Origin: Anas platyrhynchos
Taxonomy: Eukaryota; Chordata; Aves; Anseriformes; Anatidae
Direction of reading: 5' to 3'
Assembly (NCBI RefSeq): GCF_047663525.1
Contig: NC_092588.1
Coordinates: forward strand, 145,829,001-145,893,000
DNA: 64,000 nucleotides
The notes under the pieces are model-generated. The model did no database searches. It saw only the letters and a program-made list of their open reading frames with translations, and had not been told where the DNA came from. Every line of letters begins with the position of its first letter. The stretch's first letter is position 1. Shown here piece after piece: positions 22,701 to 36,700 of the stretch. The position numbers and the translations under genes were made by a program.

Positions 22701-25274
22701 ATTCTTTGTATTTCACTTACTCTAAACAAAGTTTTTATCTCTGGGGTTAGATCCTGACTAATCCTTCACTGTACTAATTTTGCTGGGACAACACATAAGT
22801 GGCTGGTGATTCCAAATATGAATAAGTACAGCAGGCTTGGGCTTGTGTTAATTTTGATGAATAAATTGGCCTCGAGAATGACAAGTTGTGTTAGCACTTT
22901 TCACTTTATAACGTTAGGCAGTCAAAGATGTTAACTCTATGCAGGGAATTAGCGTTAAGCAGTGCTTATATGGAACTCTTATGTGCTGTCTCAGCAGAAA
23001 CTCACTCTTAAAAACCTTTCTCTATTTTTATGTTAGTAAAAGAATGGTGTGATTGAAAAGCAAAGTGTTGAGAGGAATTTCACTGTAATAGCAAAATGTC
23101 CTTTCTTTCATTTCATCCATTGAGTTTTTAATAAGGATATTTCTTTGCCAGTTCCTTTGAGTTTTCTTGTTTCTTAGTTGGTGCTAATGATGGCAGTAAT
23201 AGTCCTGAGCGTGTGTGGTGGGGGAAAAGAAAATAGTACCCCATTGGTATGAGATTTTTTGCAGTTGTCTTTTGTGGGCTCACAACAGTGTTACAAAAGA
23301 TGCAGTCTTGATTGATTTCTTTTATTTCTTTTATTTATTCATTTATTTTGCATTCGGAGCAGGGTTGGGGGGAGGGAGTTGCATGGCTGGAAACTGACAT
23401 GAGGGATGAGATGGATAACAGACATTTAGGCCTAACATTCAACTGCAAACTTTGTCCTTAGTAGTAGTCATCTGGTGCTTCCCTGTCTGGCTGGGGTGGT
23501 TTCTGGATGAGAAATCCATTGTTCCACTGGATTTGGGGGTCCTAAGAAAAAGGGGTGATGACTGCCATAATGGCATAGCTGTTACTCTCGCTCTTTATTG
23601 TACTAGCCTTGTCAAATTAATTCCTTCTGGTTAATTCACTGAATTAGAGAGCCCTGAAAGGGACTAATAAGTTGAATGTCTCATTTTCTTGCTACTTGGC
23701 TGATTTTGGTATACAGATTTATTTATTTATTCATTTTTACAGATTTCTTACCTAGTGAGCATAGACGTTTGAATCCTATCTTTATTCTTTGCTGACCTGG
23801 GTTTTTGTTTGTTAGGCCGTTTGGTAATTTATAACTTTGTACTCACACATGAAGTTATCCTGTCTAGTGAGCCCTTATTGTTTTTATTTTGTTTTAGCTC
23901 CTTAGCTTTTGAACAGTCCCACTAACCTGTTATGAAAAATTTGAAACATTTTACTACTATTTAATGTATTTCTGATTTGTGTATGGGTGGACCCAGGTGT
24001 TCGGCTGCAGGTTAATGAGTAAGACATTGCTTTTTTAATTTTTGCCTTTGTTTTCCATGAAAAAACTACATGCATTGATGGAATTCAGAGGAGTGGAAGA
24101 CATTGTCTGAAAACTGAAACTTCTTGATTTGAAAAATGTTACTGCAGTTCTCCAGCATTATAATCTGGACGCCTGCTGGTCCTATTCTATAAAGTTGAGA
24201 GGGCCTACCATCTTTGACACTGCACCATGATCTTTGCTTTTTGAAGGGAGTGTAGGAGGTGGGGAATCCCTCAAAGTGATGTATTGTTGGAGTTGACCTT
24301 TAAATGGGGAGTGTTGATAGAGATCTGCTACATAAAGCAAGGTAAGCCACAGATTAATTTTGTTGTTATTTTCAATCAAAATACTTTGGTTTGCAAGTTT
24401 GGCTTTTTGGAAAAGCTTATTTGCAGAAGCACATACTTCAGGCATGCAAAAAGAAAAAAAAAATCCAACCAAAAAGTGTTTAACTGAAAGCCCCATTTCC
24501 CATCAAAAATAGATGCAGTGGAAAATTTTCTAGCAGACCTATATTTAACCTTCTTGGATCAAAATTCAGTTGTTGGACTGAGGGAGGCAGACAGAGGTTT
24601 TTTGCTGCTTTTGTTAAGGTGTCTGTTTTTTCACTCATGACATCTGCCTGGTTTTCCAGCTATATTCAACCTTGTTATAATTCTTGCTATTGCAGCATTT
24701 TACAGTGTTCAGAATGCTAGTTCCCACTGGACTCAACTGGCTGGCGATATGTGCAGACTGAAAGTTTCTTTCAAGAGGTTTCAAATCCCTTCAAAACCAA
24801 GAGGTTTCAAAGCAAGATGTCTTTCAAATCTTGCTAGTTTTATTTTGGTGCGTTTTTAATAAATAAATGTGAATAGCTGTATCAACTGGACAGTGCATAT
24901 GCACAAGACATAGCATCACTGCACTACAGTTCCCGGTTCTGTGCCCAAGGTAGACGTGTTTTGGGATGTTGTGGGTACATGGCTTTGCCCTGGGAGGCAG
25001 CTGAGCACCATGGAGCCACTTGCTCACTCTCTCCAGGTGGGATTGTGGAGAGGACTGGAAAGGTAGAAGTGCAAGAACTCACAAACCTGACAACAGGTTT
25101 GAGGGGGAATGGGCTAAGTACTTGAAAGAGTAAACCCATTGTGGAAAGCTAAACAGATAAATCAAGTAAGTCTTAAGGAATTCCCCTGAGTGGAATGTAG
25201 TTGAAAGCTAAGGAGTTATTCAGGGAAAACACTGTATTTGATTTCTTTGCTTATGCTCTCTTCTTTTGTCACTG
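19796..25274. other. Non-coding DNA, gene desert
   Basis: No gene is recognised. The stretch includes a T run at about 20,007-20,021, a (GTT)n run near 20,972-20,985, and a 51-codon frame at 20,490-20,645 discussed separately. Several short poly-purine and T-rich runs are present. Confidence 0.55.
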
Positions 25275-25352
25275 ATTTGTGGCTACTTTTGGAAGCAGGA
25301 TACTGAACTAAGCAGACCTTTGATACGAATGAGCATAGCCATCCTTGTGTAA
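25275..25352 (+). mobile_element. Ancient CR1-type LINE 3' tail
   Basis: The order GGCTACTTTTGGAAGCAGG, ATACTGAACTAAGCAGACC and CATAGCCATCCTTGTGTAAG follows the 3' end of the same old amniote CR1 family seen better preserved at 63.54-63.63 kb. The copy is short and diverged. Confidence 0.5.
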
Positions 25353-28300
25353 GCAGAAATGCACTGATAAATGAGTAAGTCTAGTCTTTGGCAATCTGGA
25401 ATTCAGCAAACTTTATCAGAAATGAAACTTCATTGTTCAAGAAAGGTGTAAGTCAATTACAAATGATGCAAAGATTGGGTTACAAAATTTTGTGTGAATA
25501 GGTTGTGATTTTTGGTGTCTCAAGCTTTGTATTGATTTTTATTTATTTATGTATTTTTCTTTTGCAGCTTCCATTTCTCTTTAATTTCTCCTTGCAATAG
25601 GGAGAATTGCTACAACTGTGCCTCAGGTACAACTGTGAGCCATTTTGGGTGTTCTTCCAAAGACAGTGGATAGAATAACAGCGTAAGACTCCTAAGGCTA
25701 CAGCAGAGTTCACTGCACTTTCTAAGAGAAAGACAAGAAGAGAAAACAAAGCAAATAATGAAATTTAGGAAACAAAACTGTTAATATGACCTACATGTAG
25801 TTTTAGAATGTACGTTATGTTCAGTCATTAGTTCAAGGTTAGAATGTAGGTTGCTGCCAGAATCTATCAGGAACTGGCAACGTGGTGTTTCTTAAGCAAA
25901 AGTTCACTGTTAATTTTTATTGCTTGTTTTGCATCTTAGCACTTACAGAAATTATCTTTCCAGATATTTTTAACTTTGTTTTCATAGCAATGTAACTTAT
26001 GTTACATAACAATGTAACTTCATGACTGTTAAAGAATACTGTGCTTTTTACCTTCATAACCATTAGTGATCAAGTCTGTAGATGAGCATATGCTCAGTTT
26101 TGTAAGATTACAGACAATTTTTCTATATTTTAAATAAATTATTGAGAAATTTTACAATTACCTGAACTCGAATTACATAGTTTTACTTCTGAATACTTCA
26201 GTTTATTTCACAGTTATATTGACCAAAATAGATCAGGCTTCTTTTGTATCTTTTCCTGCTAAGATATGCACATTTTTCTTGAAATTTCTGTCAATTACAG
26301 TACAGTTACAGTTACAGTTACAACTGTCAATTACAGTACATTTTCAGTAGATGACTTGTAATTTCCCTGTTATTATTTTTGAAATTTTATAAGTAAGTAA
26401 TACTAAGAAAATATAATAGTCAGACAAAGTTAGAAAGGAAGAAATTGTTTGGGTATTGTTGAGAGAGAAATTCATCATTCTGCTACCAAAACTGTGATGA
26501 GTAAGAGGGTGGAGAAAAGATAGCACAGTAGTGAAGTATACGAGTGAATTCCTACGGTACCACTTTCCAGTTATTTATATGTGGAATCCACATACAGTTT
26601 GAAGGTTAGTGCTCTGTGGTTGATTATCTTTACTGAATCATTTTATAAGGAAGGAATTTGAGTACATTAGAATTCCTGAACTGCAAGAATAACAAAAAAG
26701 AGATGTCCATGTTTTCCTAAAAATGCAACGAAAACATATACATATTTTTAAAAGTGACCTACAAATTTGTGAAGAAGAGATTGTAATCCTGTCTCAAAGG
26801 GTGTGTCAAGAATAGTGAGAATAGTGCAACCTCTCTCAAGTCATTTGTATGCCTTAATCTGAATTTTAATTATAGTGTCAAGAAGTGAGAGGCATGTAAA
26901 GTTGCCAAATTTGTCCACTCTTTTGAAACTAGAAGTATTGTGGGAAGTAATTGGGTGCGAAATAAATGTGTTCACAAATAATTGGACTGAGACTTATTAA
27001 ATTTCTTTTATTTAAGTAGTAGGTAGCAACTACTGAAACTTCAAGGAAAAGAAGATTACATCCTGCAAAACTTTCTCATCCAAATAGTCTATACTAACGT
27101 CATTGATCCTGGCTACTTGAAAGTGTCTGCTTGCTTGAGAAATGGTTTGTAAAACTGGTCTTCAAATGAGAGATGGTATTAGAAAACAACAAGCAAAATC
27201 CATTTTACAGTGGGAGTTAACTTTTGGGGGCTTTGGGCAAAGAACATCAAGGTTTCTTCAGCGCTCACTATTATCAAAACTGTTTTTCTTACAGGTAACC
27301 CTTTATTGCCAGAAAAAATGTGGAAGAGGTAATGAAAGAAAACAGTATGGTAAAATACATGTAAAGAATCTCATGCCAAAGCCAAGAGAGTTAACGGGTG
27401 TATTTTCTACAGACTTAGAAAATAATGAAGGTAAATAGAAAAAGTCTGCCATGGCTTAACAAAATTAACTTGTAAGTATCAGTCTCCTGATTATTGAATA
27501 CAGCTGTTTGTGCTATCTCATTAGTGTTTTTGAAACAGTCACTGTTTTTCTGAGGGCCACTAGTTTGGATTGAGGTTGGTGGTTTTAGGTGTAGCAAAGC
27601 TAAATATTATCATATTCAGTTTTAAATAAGTTGCTTCATTCTGTTTGTAAAACAAAATAAATTCAATATACTTGATTGCATAGTTAACTAATGTAGAGTT
27701 GCTCAAAAAATATCTTCCCTACTATGATGCACAGAGATTAGATTAGACTGCTACAGAATAATGTGATAATAATGATTTCCTTAAGAGAGTACAAAAGCAG
27801 CATGTAAGTTTTAACTGACATCTATTGACACACAGCATCAGTTGGGAGCCCCATCAAACCTCCTATTCTTTTCTGTTTACCCCCTCCTGCTTTTATTTAC
27901 AGTCAGCATATCTGTTAATTAGCTTCAGGTAGAATAAGTTCTTCTAAGAAGATCTCTTGTCTTCCTGGTGATGGCCCCATGAGGTGACCCATGTACACAC
28001 AGTCTGTGAGTGAATTAATCTTTAATTCATTAATTTTAGTGATTCTGTAATGTTTAACTGCTGGCTTGTTTTCCTACCCAGCAATCCGTGTTTGGACAAT
28101 TGTGGGCTTTGACTCCTGTTGACTTCAATGTCGTAGACACATCCCAGTGAGCTCTCTGCATCTTATGGTTACCTCTCAGGATGGAAAACTACACCTTCTT
28201 GTAGTTTTCTGTTTTGTTATGATTTGACCAAAATGCATACAACGTGTTGGTGGCTTCCAGGTAAATGCTCTGTATCACTGAGATTATTTACCCTGCTTTC

Positions 28301-29529
28301 ATTGCCTTTGCAGAATAAAATTACTCTTCCACTTCCTTAGCTATCTCTGTAGTACAGTGTCTGAATGGAATATTTTGCAAAAATGTCTGATGAAATAGTG
28401 CCAAGCCTGAATCTCACAAGTGTTTTTTTTTTTTGTTTTTTTTTTTTTTTTGCTTGTTTGTTTGTTTCATTTCTTTCAGGGGACTGTCTTAGTTTGTAGG
28501 GTCTCACCAACTTCAGACATTTTGATGATGTGAAGCTGTTTTATAGCCACAGCTTGAATTTGAACACTGTATGTGGTGGTCATAGAACATTTCTCTGTCA
28601 GTACTACCTGTTTATTTGGAAAGAAAAAAGTTGCAGTTATGCTTGCAGAAAAAAAGAGGAGCATGACTGAAAGATCTCCTGAATAAATGTACAGTATATG
28701 CTCCAAGAGGCGAGAGCAAATCTGTGCATCTCACAGACGTGAGGGTGTTAGAAATCCTGTAATTTCAGTGTTAATGTTTGTGTTTGTTTCATCTGAAACC
28801 TAGGAAAAGAAAAAGTGGGCTACTTACCTGTACCGTCAACTGTAAGTAATGTCTTAAAGTGACAGGCAAGCTTCTCCCTTTTGCCAGAATGTCATTTATT
28901 CCTTCTTCACCCTCCATTTGAGGAGTAGTCAAAAACAAACACCTAAGCATGGGTTACAGGTACCCTTGGAATCCTCCTTCCCAGGACAAGTACAATGGTG
29001 GGAGCCATAAACTTCACCCTTTCCTAGTACGAGTGTTATTACAATTCAATAAGAGAGCTTTACTTACAAAAACTCAGTGTTTTTTGTTAATCATAGGCTA
29101 TTTTTTTTTATTAAGTATAATTCTTTGTAAAATTCCTTTTCCTTTATATTGGAAAACTACCTCAAAGTAATACGATTATTTCTATTCAGTGTGGAAATTT
29201 TCATGCTGATCTAAATCATTTTATGCTGGCACAATTGTATACCAATGGCTAAATTTTGTGGATAGATTGACCTGGGTAAAATAACTTGGTTTTAAAGGAA
29301 TTAGAGACACTAATGCCTTTAGATTAAATTCCTAAGACATCCACATATTCAGGGTGCTGTGAAAAGAGAGACAAATATCTAAAAGGAGAATGAACACTTG
29401 CTGCTGATGGCTGATAGTTTTATTGCTGATGGGTTAGTGACGATGCAGTGTTTTGGCAAAGGATTGATGGAAAAAGTATCAGTGAAAGTTTTTGCTATAT
29501 TTAAATGTAAGAAACCAATGCTAATTCGG
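25353..29529. other. Non-coding DNA, gene desert
   Basis: No gene is recognised. A 16-base direct repeat flanks a short (GTTACA)n run at 26,289-26,340. A T-rich run with a single G interruption lies at 28,423-28,451, and an 8-base inverted repeat at 28,011-28,029. Confidence 0.55.
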
Positions 29530-29600
29530 TTTCCCCAAGAAACATTGGTTAATCTCGTAATTTCCCCACGACACATTGCTTAATGTTTCTTGGGGAAATT
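29530..29600. repeat. Inverted repeat with duplicated left arm
   Basis: TTTCCCCAAGAAACATT at 29,530-29,546 is perfectly complementary to 29,582-29,598, with a 35-base spacer. A second, imperfect copy of the left arm at 29,559-29,577 can pair with 29,582-29,600 at 17 of 19 positions around a four-base loop. The two left arms are direct repeats offset by 31 bases. No known element is recognised. Confidence 0.85.
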
Positions 29601-29881
29601 CAACGCTGGGGGGGAAAGGTGGGTCTTCAAATTCTTCAAACTGGCCCCGTGTCTTCAAAATGCATTAACTATTTCAGCGTATTTTGTAGTTAAAGGACAG
29701 AGATAAAAGTTGCTAGAAAGGTTTTCTATAATTCAGTGGCCCTTCATCAGCATAAGCCACCTTTGTTAAGGAGAACCTCCTTTACAGTTAGCATGTCTCA
29801 TCTTTCAAATCTCAGTGCAGCACCAGGATTTTTTGCACAGATTTCCTTTCACATACAGTCTCCATATGTATGGAATTTACT

Positions 29882-29975
29882 ACTTAAATATATCTATATT
29901 GTATATATTATATAATATAATGCATTGTTATGTGTAATATATAATATGATGTATATAATATATGCAATATATCTA
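29882..29975. repeat. AT-rich low-complexity, self-complementary stretch
   Basis: A run of about 90 bases made almost only of A and T with many TATA, ATAT and TATAATATA motifs, capable of cruciform or slipped structures. No coding potential. Confidence 0.8.
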
Positions 29976-30537
29976 TGTATACTTTTTCTTTTTCTGACAA
30001 AGCAATGCAATGTACAAATTCATTGAACTGCAACTTTTATTTTTTCTTAATATTGAAAGACAGATATGCAAATTTTACTAACAGTATGCATGGTTATATT
30101 TAGCTATAAATTCCAATCAGGGATTTCTGCTTTGTTTATTGTCCAAGTTGATATGTCTATGGAGAAAACTTCCTGCTGTGCAGGAATAAGTAGTCAGCTA
30201 CTTGGAGAAGTGGAAAGTTTAATTATGGGAGTGTATTCTGGAAAAAATAAAGTAAAGCAAGCATTGTTTCACTGTTTTTTTCTCCTTTGTTTATGATTTC
30301 AGATAACAGAAATACAACATTGTTTTGATATTAATTGTTATAAAAGAAACCACTTTATGTTTTCTTTAACCTGGTCATCTGTGTAACTGAGGATATCTGA
30401 GAGACAGTAGAGGTCATGAATAAATTTCTTAAGCTTGTGAGGTAAATGAAATATAATACAAGTCTGAAGGAAAAAAACTATGAACACATGTATTGCTGAG
30501 AATAGCTTCACTAAAGTATGTATAGTATATATAAAAA

Positions 30538-30561
30538 CAATCTGATATTAATATCAGATTG
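30538..30561. repeat. 24-bp perfect palindrome
   Basis: The half-site CAATCTGATATT is followed directly by its reverse complement, with no spacer. It ends 18 bases before the CR1 fragment that starts at 30,580. Confidence 0.9.
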
Positions 30562-30579
30562 CCCCAAAGTTACAAATTT

Positions 30580-30752
30580 CATAGAATCATTAAGGTTGGA
30601 AAAGACCACCAAGATCATCTGGTCCAAACATCCCCCTGCCACCAATGTCACCCACTAAACCATGTCCCTAGTACAATGTCCAACCTTTCCTTGAACACCC
30701 CGACAGTGGTACAGTGTACGAGGTACAGTGACTCTACCACCTTCCATTCCCA
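30580..30752 (-). mobile_element. CR1 LINE 3' end fragment
   Basis: Read on the minus strand it ends with the typical avian CR1 3' terminus: the plus strand shows CATAGAATCATTAAGG, TTGGAAAAGACCACCAAGATC, then CACTAAACCATGTCCCTAG and TTCCTTGAACACC. One ATTCTATG unit of the 3' tail is visible (as CATAGAAT). The copy is short and 5'-truncated, the normal state of CR1. Confidence 0.88.
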
Positions 30753-33700
30753 TAAAGTATTATTTCCATACTTTCATAAAGTATTATTATTATTATGGGT
30801 AGTGGAAGTAAAGTATCTTTACACCACGTTTCTGAGTGGAAGACTAAATTACTGGTGGGAAATATTAGTTACCGTCTATATAGGGATGTATTCTCATGTC
30901 TATAACAGAAAGCTCTCCAGGATTTTAAATACTAGTTCTATATTTTTTTGCTTTTTGCACAGGTCATTTGCATGGAATATATTTTATCTAGCTATCTATA
31001 TAAATAACACTGTGTAAAGAAGGTATTTTTCTTGCCTATTTAGAGTATTTATAATGCTGTAATGATACATATTACTTCTTGGGCTTCATTGCATATTTCT
31101 CCTTTCTAAGCCTGTTTGAGTAATACAAAGAATGTTTAAGAATGTTTTCATGATACTTCTACAGTGGACAATAATTCTTAGATTTACTCTAGGTTGATAC
31201 AATTTAAAAAACTGTGCTATGGCTAATATTTATGTGTCATGGCTTTCATCTGATGTGTAGGCTTTTTTTTTTTTTTTCTTTGCATCTGTGTAGGACTGAT
31301 CCATAACCTGAGCTTATAGGTTCTACAGTAATACAAATAGCACATGATAATTGTGTGTGAAGAAAGGCTGGCAGCTTTACAGAGAAAATAAGACAGGCTT
31401 CTTATTTCTAAACATGTCAGTAGGTTCAGGATAAGCTATTGCCTGTAACTTCCCTTCCCCCCATATTCTGCATTTCTACAATACAACTGTTCTTCTAATG
31501 CTATTACTTAGTCTCATTAAATGGTCCTATATGTGGGACGTTAAATGTGGCAGAGTGGGAGTTTTGTTTGTAGTCACTGGTGCATCAAAGAGTTTCTTCA
31601 TAATATTCTTCTAGTTGCCTAATACAGCAAATTGGGTACCACGATGCCTTATGGTAGTGATCTGAGCCTGGATCCTATGGGGTGTAGAGATAACTAATTT
31701 CCTGAGGATCTGAATGGAAGTTTAAGCCCCTAAGTAGGATTTCGGGGCCTAAATATCTTTCCCGCTCTTGGACTTCTCCATGAGTAAGGCTTTCTTTTCC
31801 AATATAGCCCCTTATTTCTCCACATGTCTCTGTATTCTTCCATATACGTTCCTCATGAAACTACTAGTAGGGCATAAATCAATCTTTGGCTGTGTGTGAT
31901 TGGACTTCTCCATTTTTTTAGTTCAGTATACACATTAACTGTAGCTGAAGTGCATTATGCTTTCTTCCCATACTAGGCTTTTAATTTCCATTTTTCTTAA
32001 AAGGTAGCATGAGTGGAACAGAATGAAAACAAACATATATAGGAATGGTAGCATAATGGAATGCTTCCGTAAAGTCCACCAACCTTCAATTGTAGAGCAT
32101 CTTTTCTTGTTTCCTCCTCTGTCACTCTACTGACAAAACTGACAATCCTTTGCCATGATTTTTATGAGGACCACTGCATGAAGACTTGGGCATGAAGGAT
32201 CCCTGACCTGCTTCCTGGGTAGATGAACGTGATTGGAAAAAAGCAGGTAATCTGCATATGCTGACTCCTGCTGCAGCCCAAGTGATGAGCTAGACAAGTA
32301 TCAGTAGCTGGTATAGTGGGGGTGGGGAGGAAAAGAAGCAGCTTCTAGGCCTTTGAGGAGTGAAGGGTGAAGAGTGAGGAGAAAGGGTGAAGAGTGGAGA
32401 TGGGAGGGTACTGATTCTTTCAACATATATATATATATATTTAATACCACATTCCTTTTTTAAAAAGTAAGTTAAGTTACACCAGGGAAAGGAGAATGCA
32501 GAGAGTGTTTTCCAGCCCCTGAGTGGGATGACAGTATTGTCTTAGCTGTGTGGCTTATGGACTTTGGTACAGAAAGCCTGAGAGTATACGGTGCTGAGGG
32601 CACACAGGCTGTGAACCACGCAGAAAAGAAGAAATTGCTCTGGACTGGTGTCCAAGATGATTGTATTTTTGGATGGTGCAGCTAAATGGATGAAGAGTGT
32701 TTTCAGCAAGGAATAAGGTAAGGATGGAGGGGGTCGTGGTTTTTGTTGCACTTGCCTCTTTGTAAAAACATTTCCTTGCAGTGTTATTTGCAACAATAAA
32801 ATTGATTTAAGGTAGTAAATTGGTTTCTGGGTTAGTACCTGTGTTTCTCTCAGTTAGTGATATGTGAACAGCTCTCACACAATCCATGTCTTGCCACAGT
32901 TTCGGATATGAATAATTTTAGTCAGCATTCTTAATGAAATAGTTTGAAAAAAAAAATAGGAGTAGTGATGTAGGTGCTTAAATATCACAGACTGCCTTTA
33001 TCCCCTCTGTATGTTCAATAAAGGAACATTTATTAAAAACTTAATGGCTTGTCTCCTCTCTGTGTATTCAATAAAGAAACATTTATTAAAGAAATTAATG
33101 TACCTGGCTGTTTCCTGTAGCTCAGAGGGCTGAGCTGGTTGCTGTCTACAACACTGGTTACATACAGACTAATTGCAGGCCCTGAGCATTTGTGGGTAAT
33201 TAGAAACACTTCGTTTTTCTTTTTTGCATCATCTCTTGTACCAAGGGCACCTCAGGTGGACCCTTGTGTTCTACCTCCATGAGGGGTACTTTCAAAGGGC
33301 CTTATCTATTGCCATATCAGTACAAGGCTCAAAGGTATTTGATAATTTGTGCCTGACATTTGTGTCAGGGGGCAAGAGAATGGTAGATGATGAGAAAGGG
33401 TATGGTGGTAAAGTAGGTTAGAAACAAGTACAATCTTGGTGAGCCTTGATGGACACTGGAATTCTGACAGTAGTGACACGGCTTCTAATCTGTTTAGCTG
33501 TGTGCTTGTTGCTGGATACCATATGCTAATTCTATGAAAGTGGTTATGAACCTTGTATTTACAAGCTATCTATATTTTTCTTAAACCAGTATTGTTAGCT
33601 TTCTACCTAATGGTGTTGATTAAAGGGAAAGAGGTTTGTACTTAATGATTTTGTTTCATGAGCAGATGCATCTGTGGACTGTATAGAATCTCTTCTTAGA

Positions 33701-36700
33701 ATGATTTAAATCTTTCTGAATGCCAAATGCAATGAATTGAAATGTCCAAAGATTAATATATTTTCAATTATTTTTTGTCTAATCTTAAAATCACCAAATT
33801 TTTACATAGAAATGTTAGCGCCTCCCATGTAACTGACTTTTTGTGGCCTCAGTAATATGTGGCCTCTGTAAATAAACACGTTTTTTAGTTGTAAATGCAA
33901 AATACAAGTGATTTGTCAACTGATACGATATTTTTACCTTCTCTACATGCACAGCACCATATTAGTACCGTATTAGTCGGTGCTGGTGGAAAACATGTTC
34001 ATGGGATTTGACCTTCTTAGAAGCAAGGGCTTTTCCAGGTCATGAAAAGCTACATCTTCAGCTCATGAATAGTGTAGGACACTTTTGCTGTCATAACTGA
34101 AATACTGATACCTAGTTTGCACTTAAAGCTGTTAGCAAGAAGGACTGTTAGGGATGGGTATGACTTTTTTTTGTTGACATTGCTCTGCCAGCAAAACTCC
34201 CAGTGCAGAAACCGTGGAAGAAGCTAGTTACCTGTCCATGTTACTTCTCTTGAGGGATAGGTATAGGTTGCTGGGGAGAGTGCTCTTAGTGTAATTCCTA
34301 TATGAACCTTCCTAGTCTAAATCATCTGTAGACCTCATGCAACAGGAACCTATATACGAGCTTATCACTACACACACAGGTCATAGATCATAGCCTATGC
34401 TTATGTCACTCTGAAGAGCAACATCTAGAGCAGTTCTAGGCATGGATTGGAATCTCTGTCTCCTGTTCATTTTCTATCTACAGGGTTGTTTTACAGTTGC
34501 AAGTTGCATGAGCAATGCATGAATGCTCATGTTTAGTGCCTGTACTGTTGGTGGTTCTAGTGTCAGACAGATTTGGGGCAGCACTTGAGAGATGGTATAA
34601 GCACAACCATTGCTTAAGTGAACTACTTGCAGGAAGAAAGGAGACTGGATGTCAATATAATGATGAAAGGGAAAGAAAGAGATAATTAGTGAAGCTTGTG
34701 ATGTGTAACACACAAACTGAAGGATGAGAACTACAAAAGTGGGAAGCTTCCTTGGGTGAAATCATTCCAGAAAAAAATAAGCTCTTGGAAACACTTGATG
34801 GATCAGGATTGTCATTTGCTTATCCTACATGCAGCACCAGAAATTGCAAATAGTTCTAAAGAAGTTGGTACAGGAGAGTAGAAATGGTGTAAGGAAAATT
34901 GGCTTATGTCTTGAAATCTTTCCTTGTATCTTAAGATGCAGTACTGACATGCTTCTTTAATTATCTTTCATCTGCATATGCTACCTTGGTTGGAAGTGAT
35001 GATCAGAAGAGTGGGCTCTTAGTGCCTGACTCCCTTTTCTCCTATGTAGAGAGAGAGAGAGACCCTAACTAGAACTTACAGCTAGCCTCAAGCATGTGCA
35101 TATTTGGTACTTGTTCAAGTTATTTCACAACATGAGAAATGAAAGCTGGACCAGATAGCAGAATACATTATTTGCACTAGCAGAAATAATTTTGCATCAC
35201 GCTCTGCAGGAATTTGGACTTGTTCTATTTTTGAGCCTGAAATAGGAATAAATTGAATGAGCTTGGTGATGTTTTGTTTGAGACAAAGCTTTCCTTTTTC
35301 CTCAAAGGATTTTTCAAGAGATGCTGGAAGCCCATTTCAAATAACACTGCCAGAACCAAAGCTGCATACGGAAGCTCTGTGGTCCTGCACTGAAGTTGAT
35401 GAATCAGCTAAGGTTAATAGAAATTGGTATTTTCACTTCATGTCTTAGAGTCTTACCTTGGAAATACACGAATCTGTAGTCTTGCAGTCTCCCTCATAGG
35501 TGAATCTAGTATTGAGGATGACAAGGAGAGATATAACCATGGCATTGGTTGCAATCATAATCATAAAAGAGAGATATTTTGAGATACAAAAATTGCAAAT
35601 TCAATCCCTGCTGTTACTGGTCCAGCCACAGGGGCCATTTAACAAAAGATCCCCGAGTTAATGATTGCTGTTCTATGACAGGGATATTGGACTTATTATA
35701 CAATGAACACAAAGGTCTCTGATCCATGTTCGTGCCTTGTTTCCTACTTGGGATTCAGCACCACATGGTGGTAACAGTCTGCTTCATGTAGGAAAGCGTT
35801 CTGCTGTGATATCAGTGAGCGATAGCATCAGAAGAACATCCATTTTCCATGAATTTAAACTATTACCGCAGTTAGGTGCAATTATTGAGAATCCCTGTAG
35901 AGTCATACAAAAAATGTTGTTTCTGTCCAAAGATGTTGATTCTGGAATGTAGCAGTGCCAGTCTATGACATTCTTAGTTTGGGGTCTCAGTGACTGCTAT
36001 AAATTGTACCCTGGAAAACGGTTGCTGGGACTATAAATTATAGTGCTGCATTTCAGACTCCATTTTAAGTACCAGTGGCTTTGAGAAACTATACATATAA
36101 TTTCAATTTAATTTATATGGTGCAAATACGTTGAAGATGAACCAACGGAAGAAGACAACTTCATGACAAAGAATATTGACTTTGCATATTAACTTCATTA
36201 ACTTAATGCTGTCTCTTGTGTATTGGAAAATTGTTCAAGTGAGAATAATAGCTTTTGAACTACTTACAGGCTAATAGGTAGTGATTGTAGGCACTAAGAC
36301 TTTGAATAGCTGTGGCTGTTGATTACACGGATTAAATGTGAGTGCAGTTTTCAATATGGCTGATTTTCCAAAAACTCAGTGTTTTCCGTCCTTCCTTTTG
36401 ATTTCCATGGCTAATGACACTGACTTCTAATACGTATTAAATTCCAGCAGTGGGGAATTGAATCCCTCTTTCTCCATCCTATACTGAAGATATGGGTGCA
36501 GAAGGATTGCTAGATGCTTATTTTAAATTGTTTAGAATTGAAGCTATGTTAGTCACAGATAAGATTGCAGTAGTGGTAATTCCCATACAGTGGGGCTTGC
36601 TCTGTTTAAACAGCTGTTTGGTTATAGATGTTTGTATTATTCATACACTAATTTTTCATACATTTCATTCCTTATGTTTTTCCTCCTCATATCTGGACTG

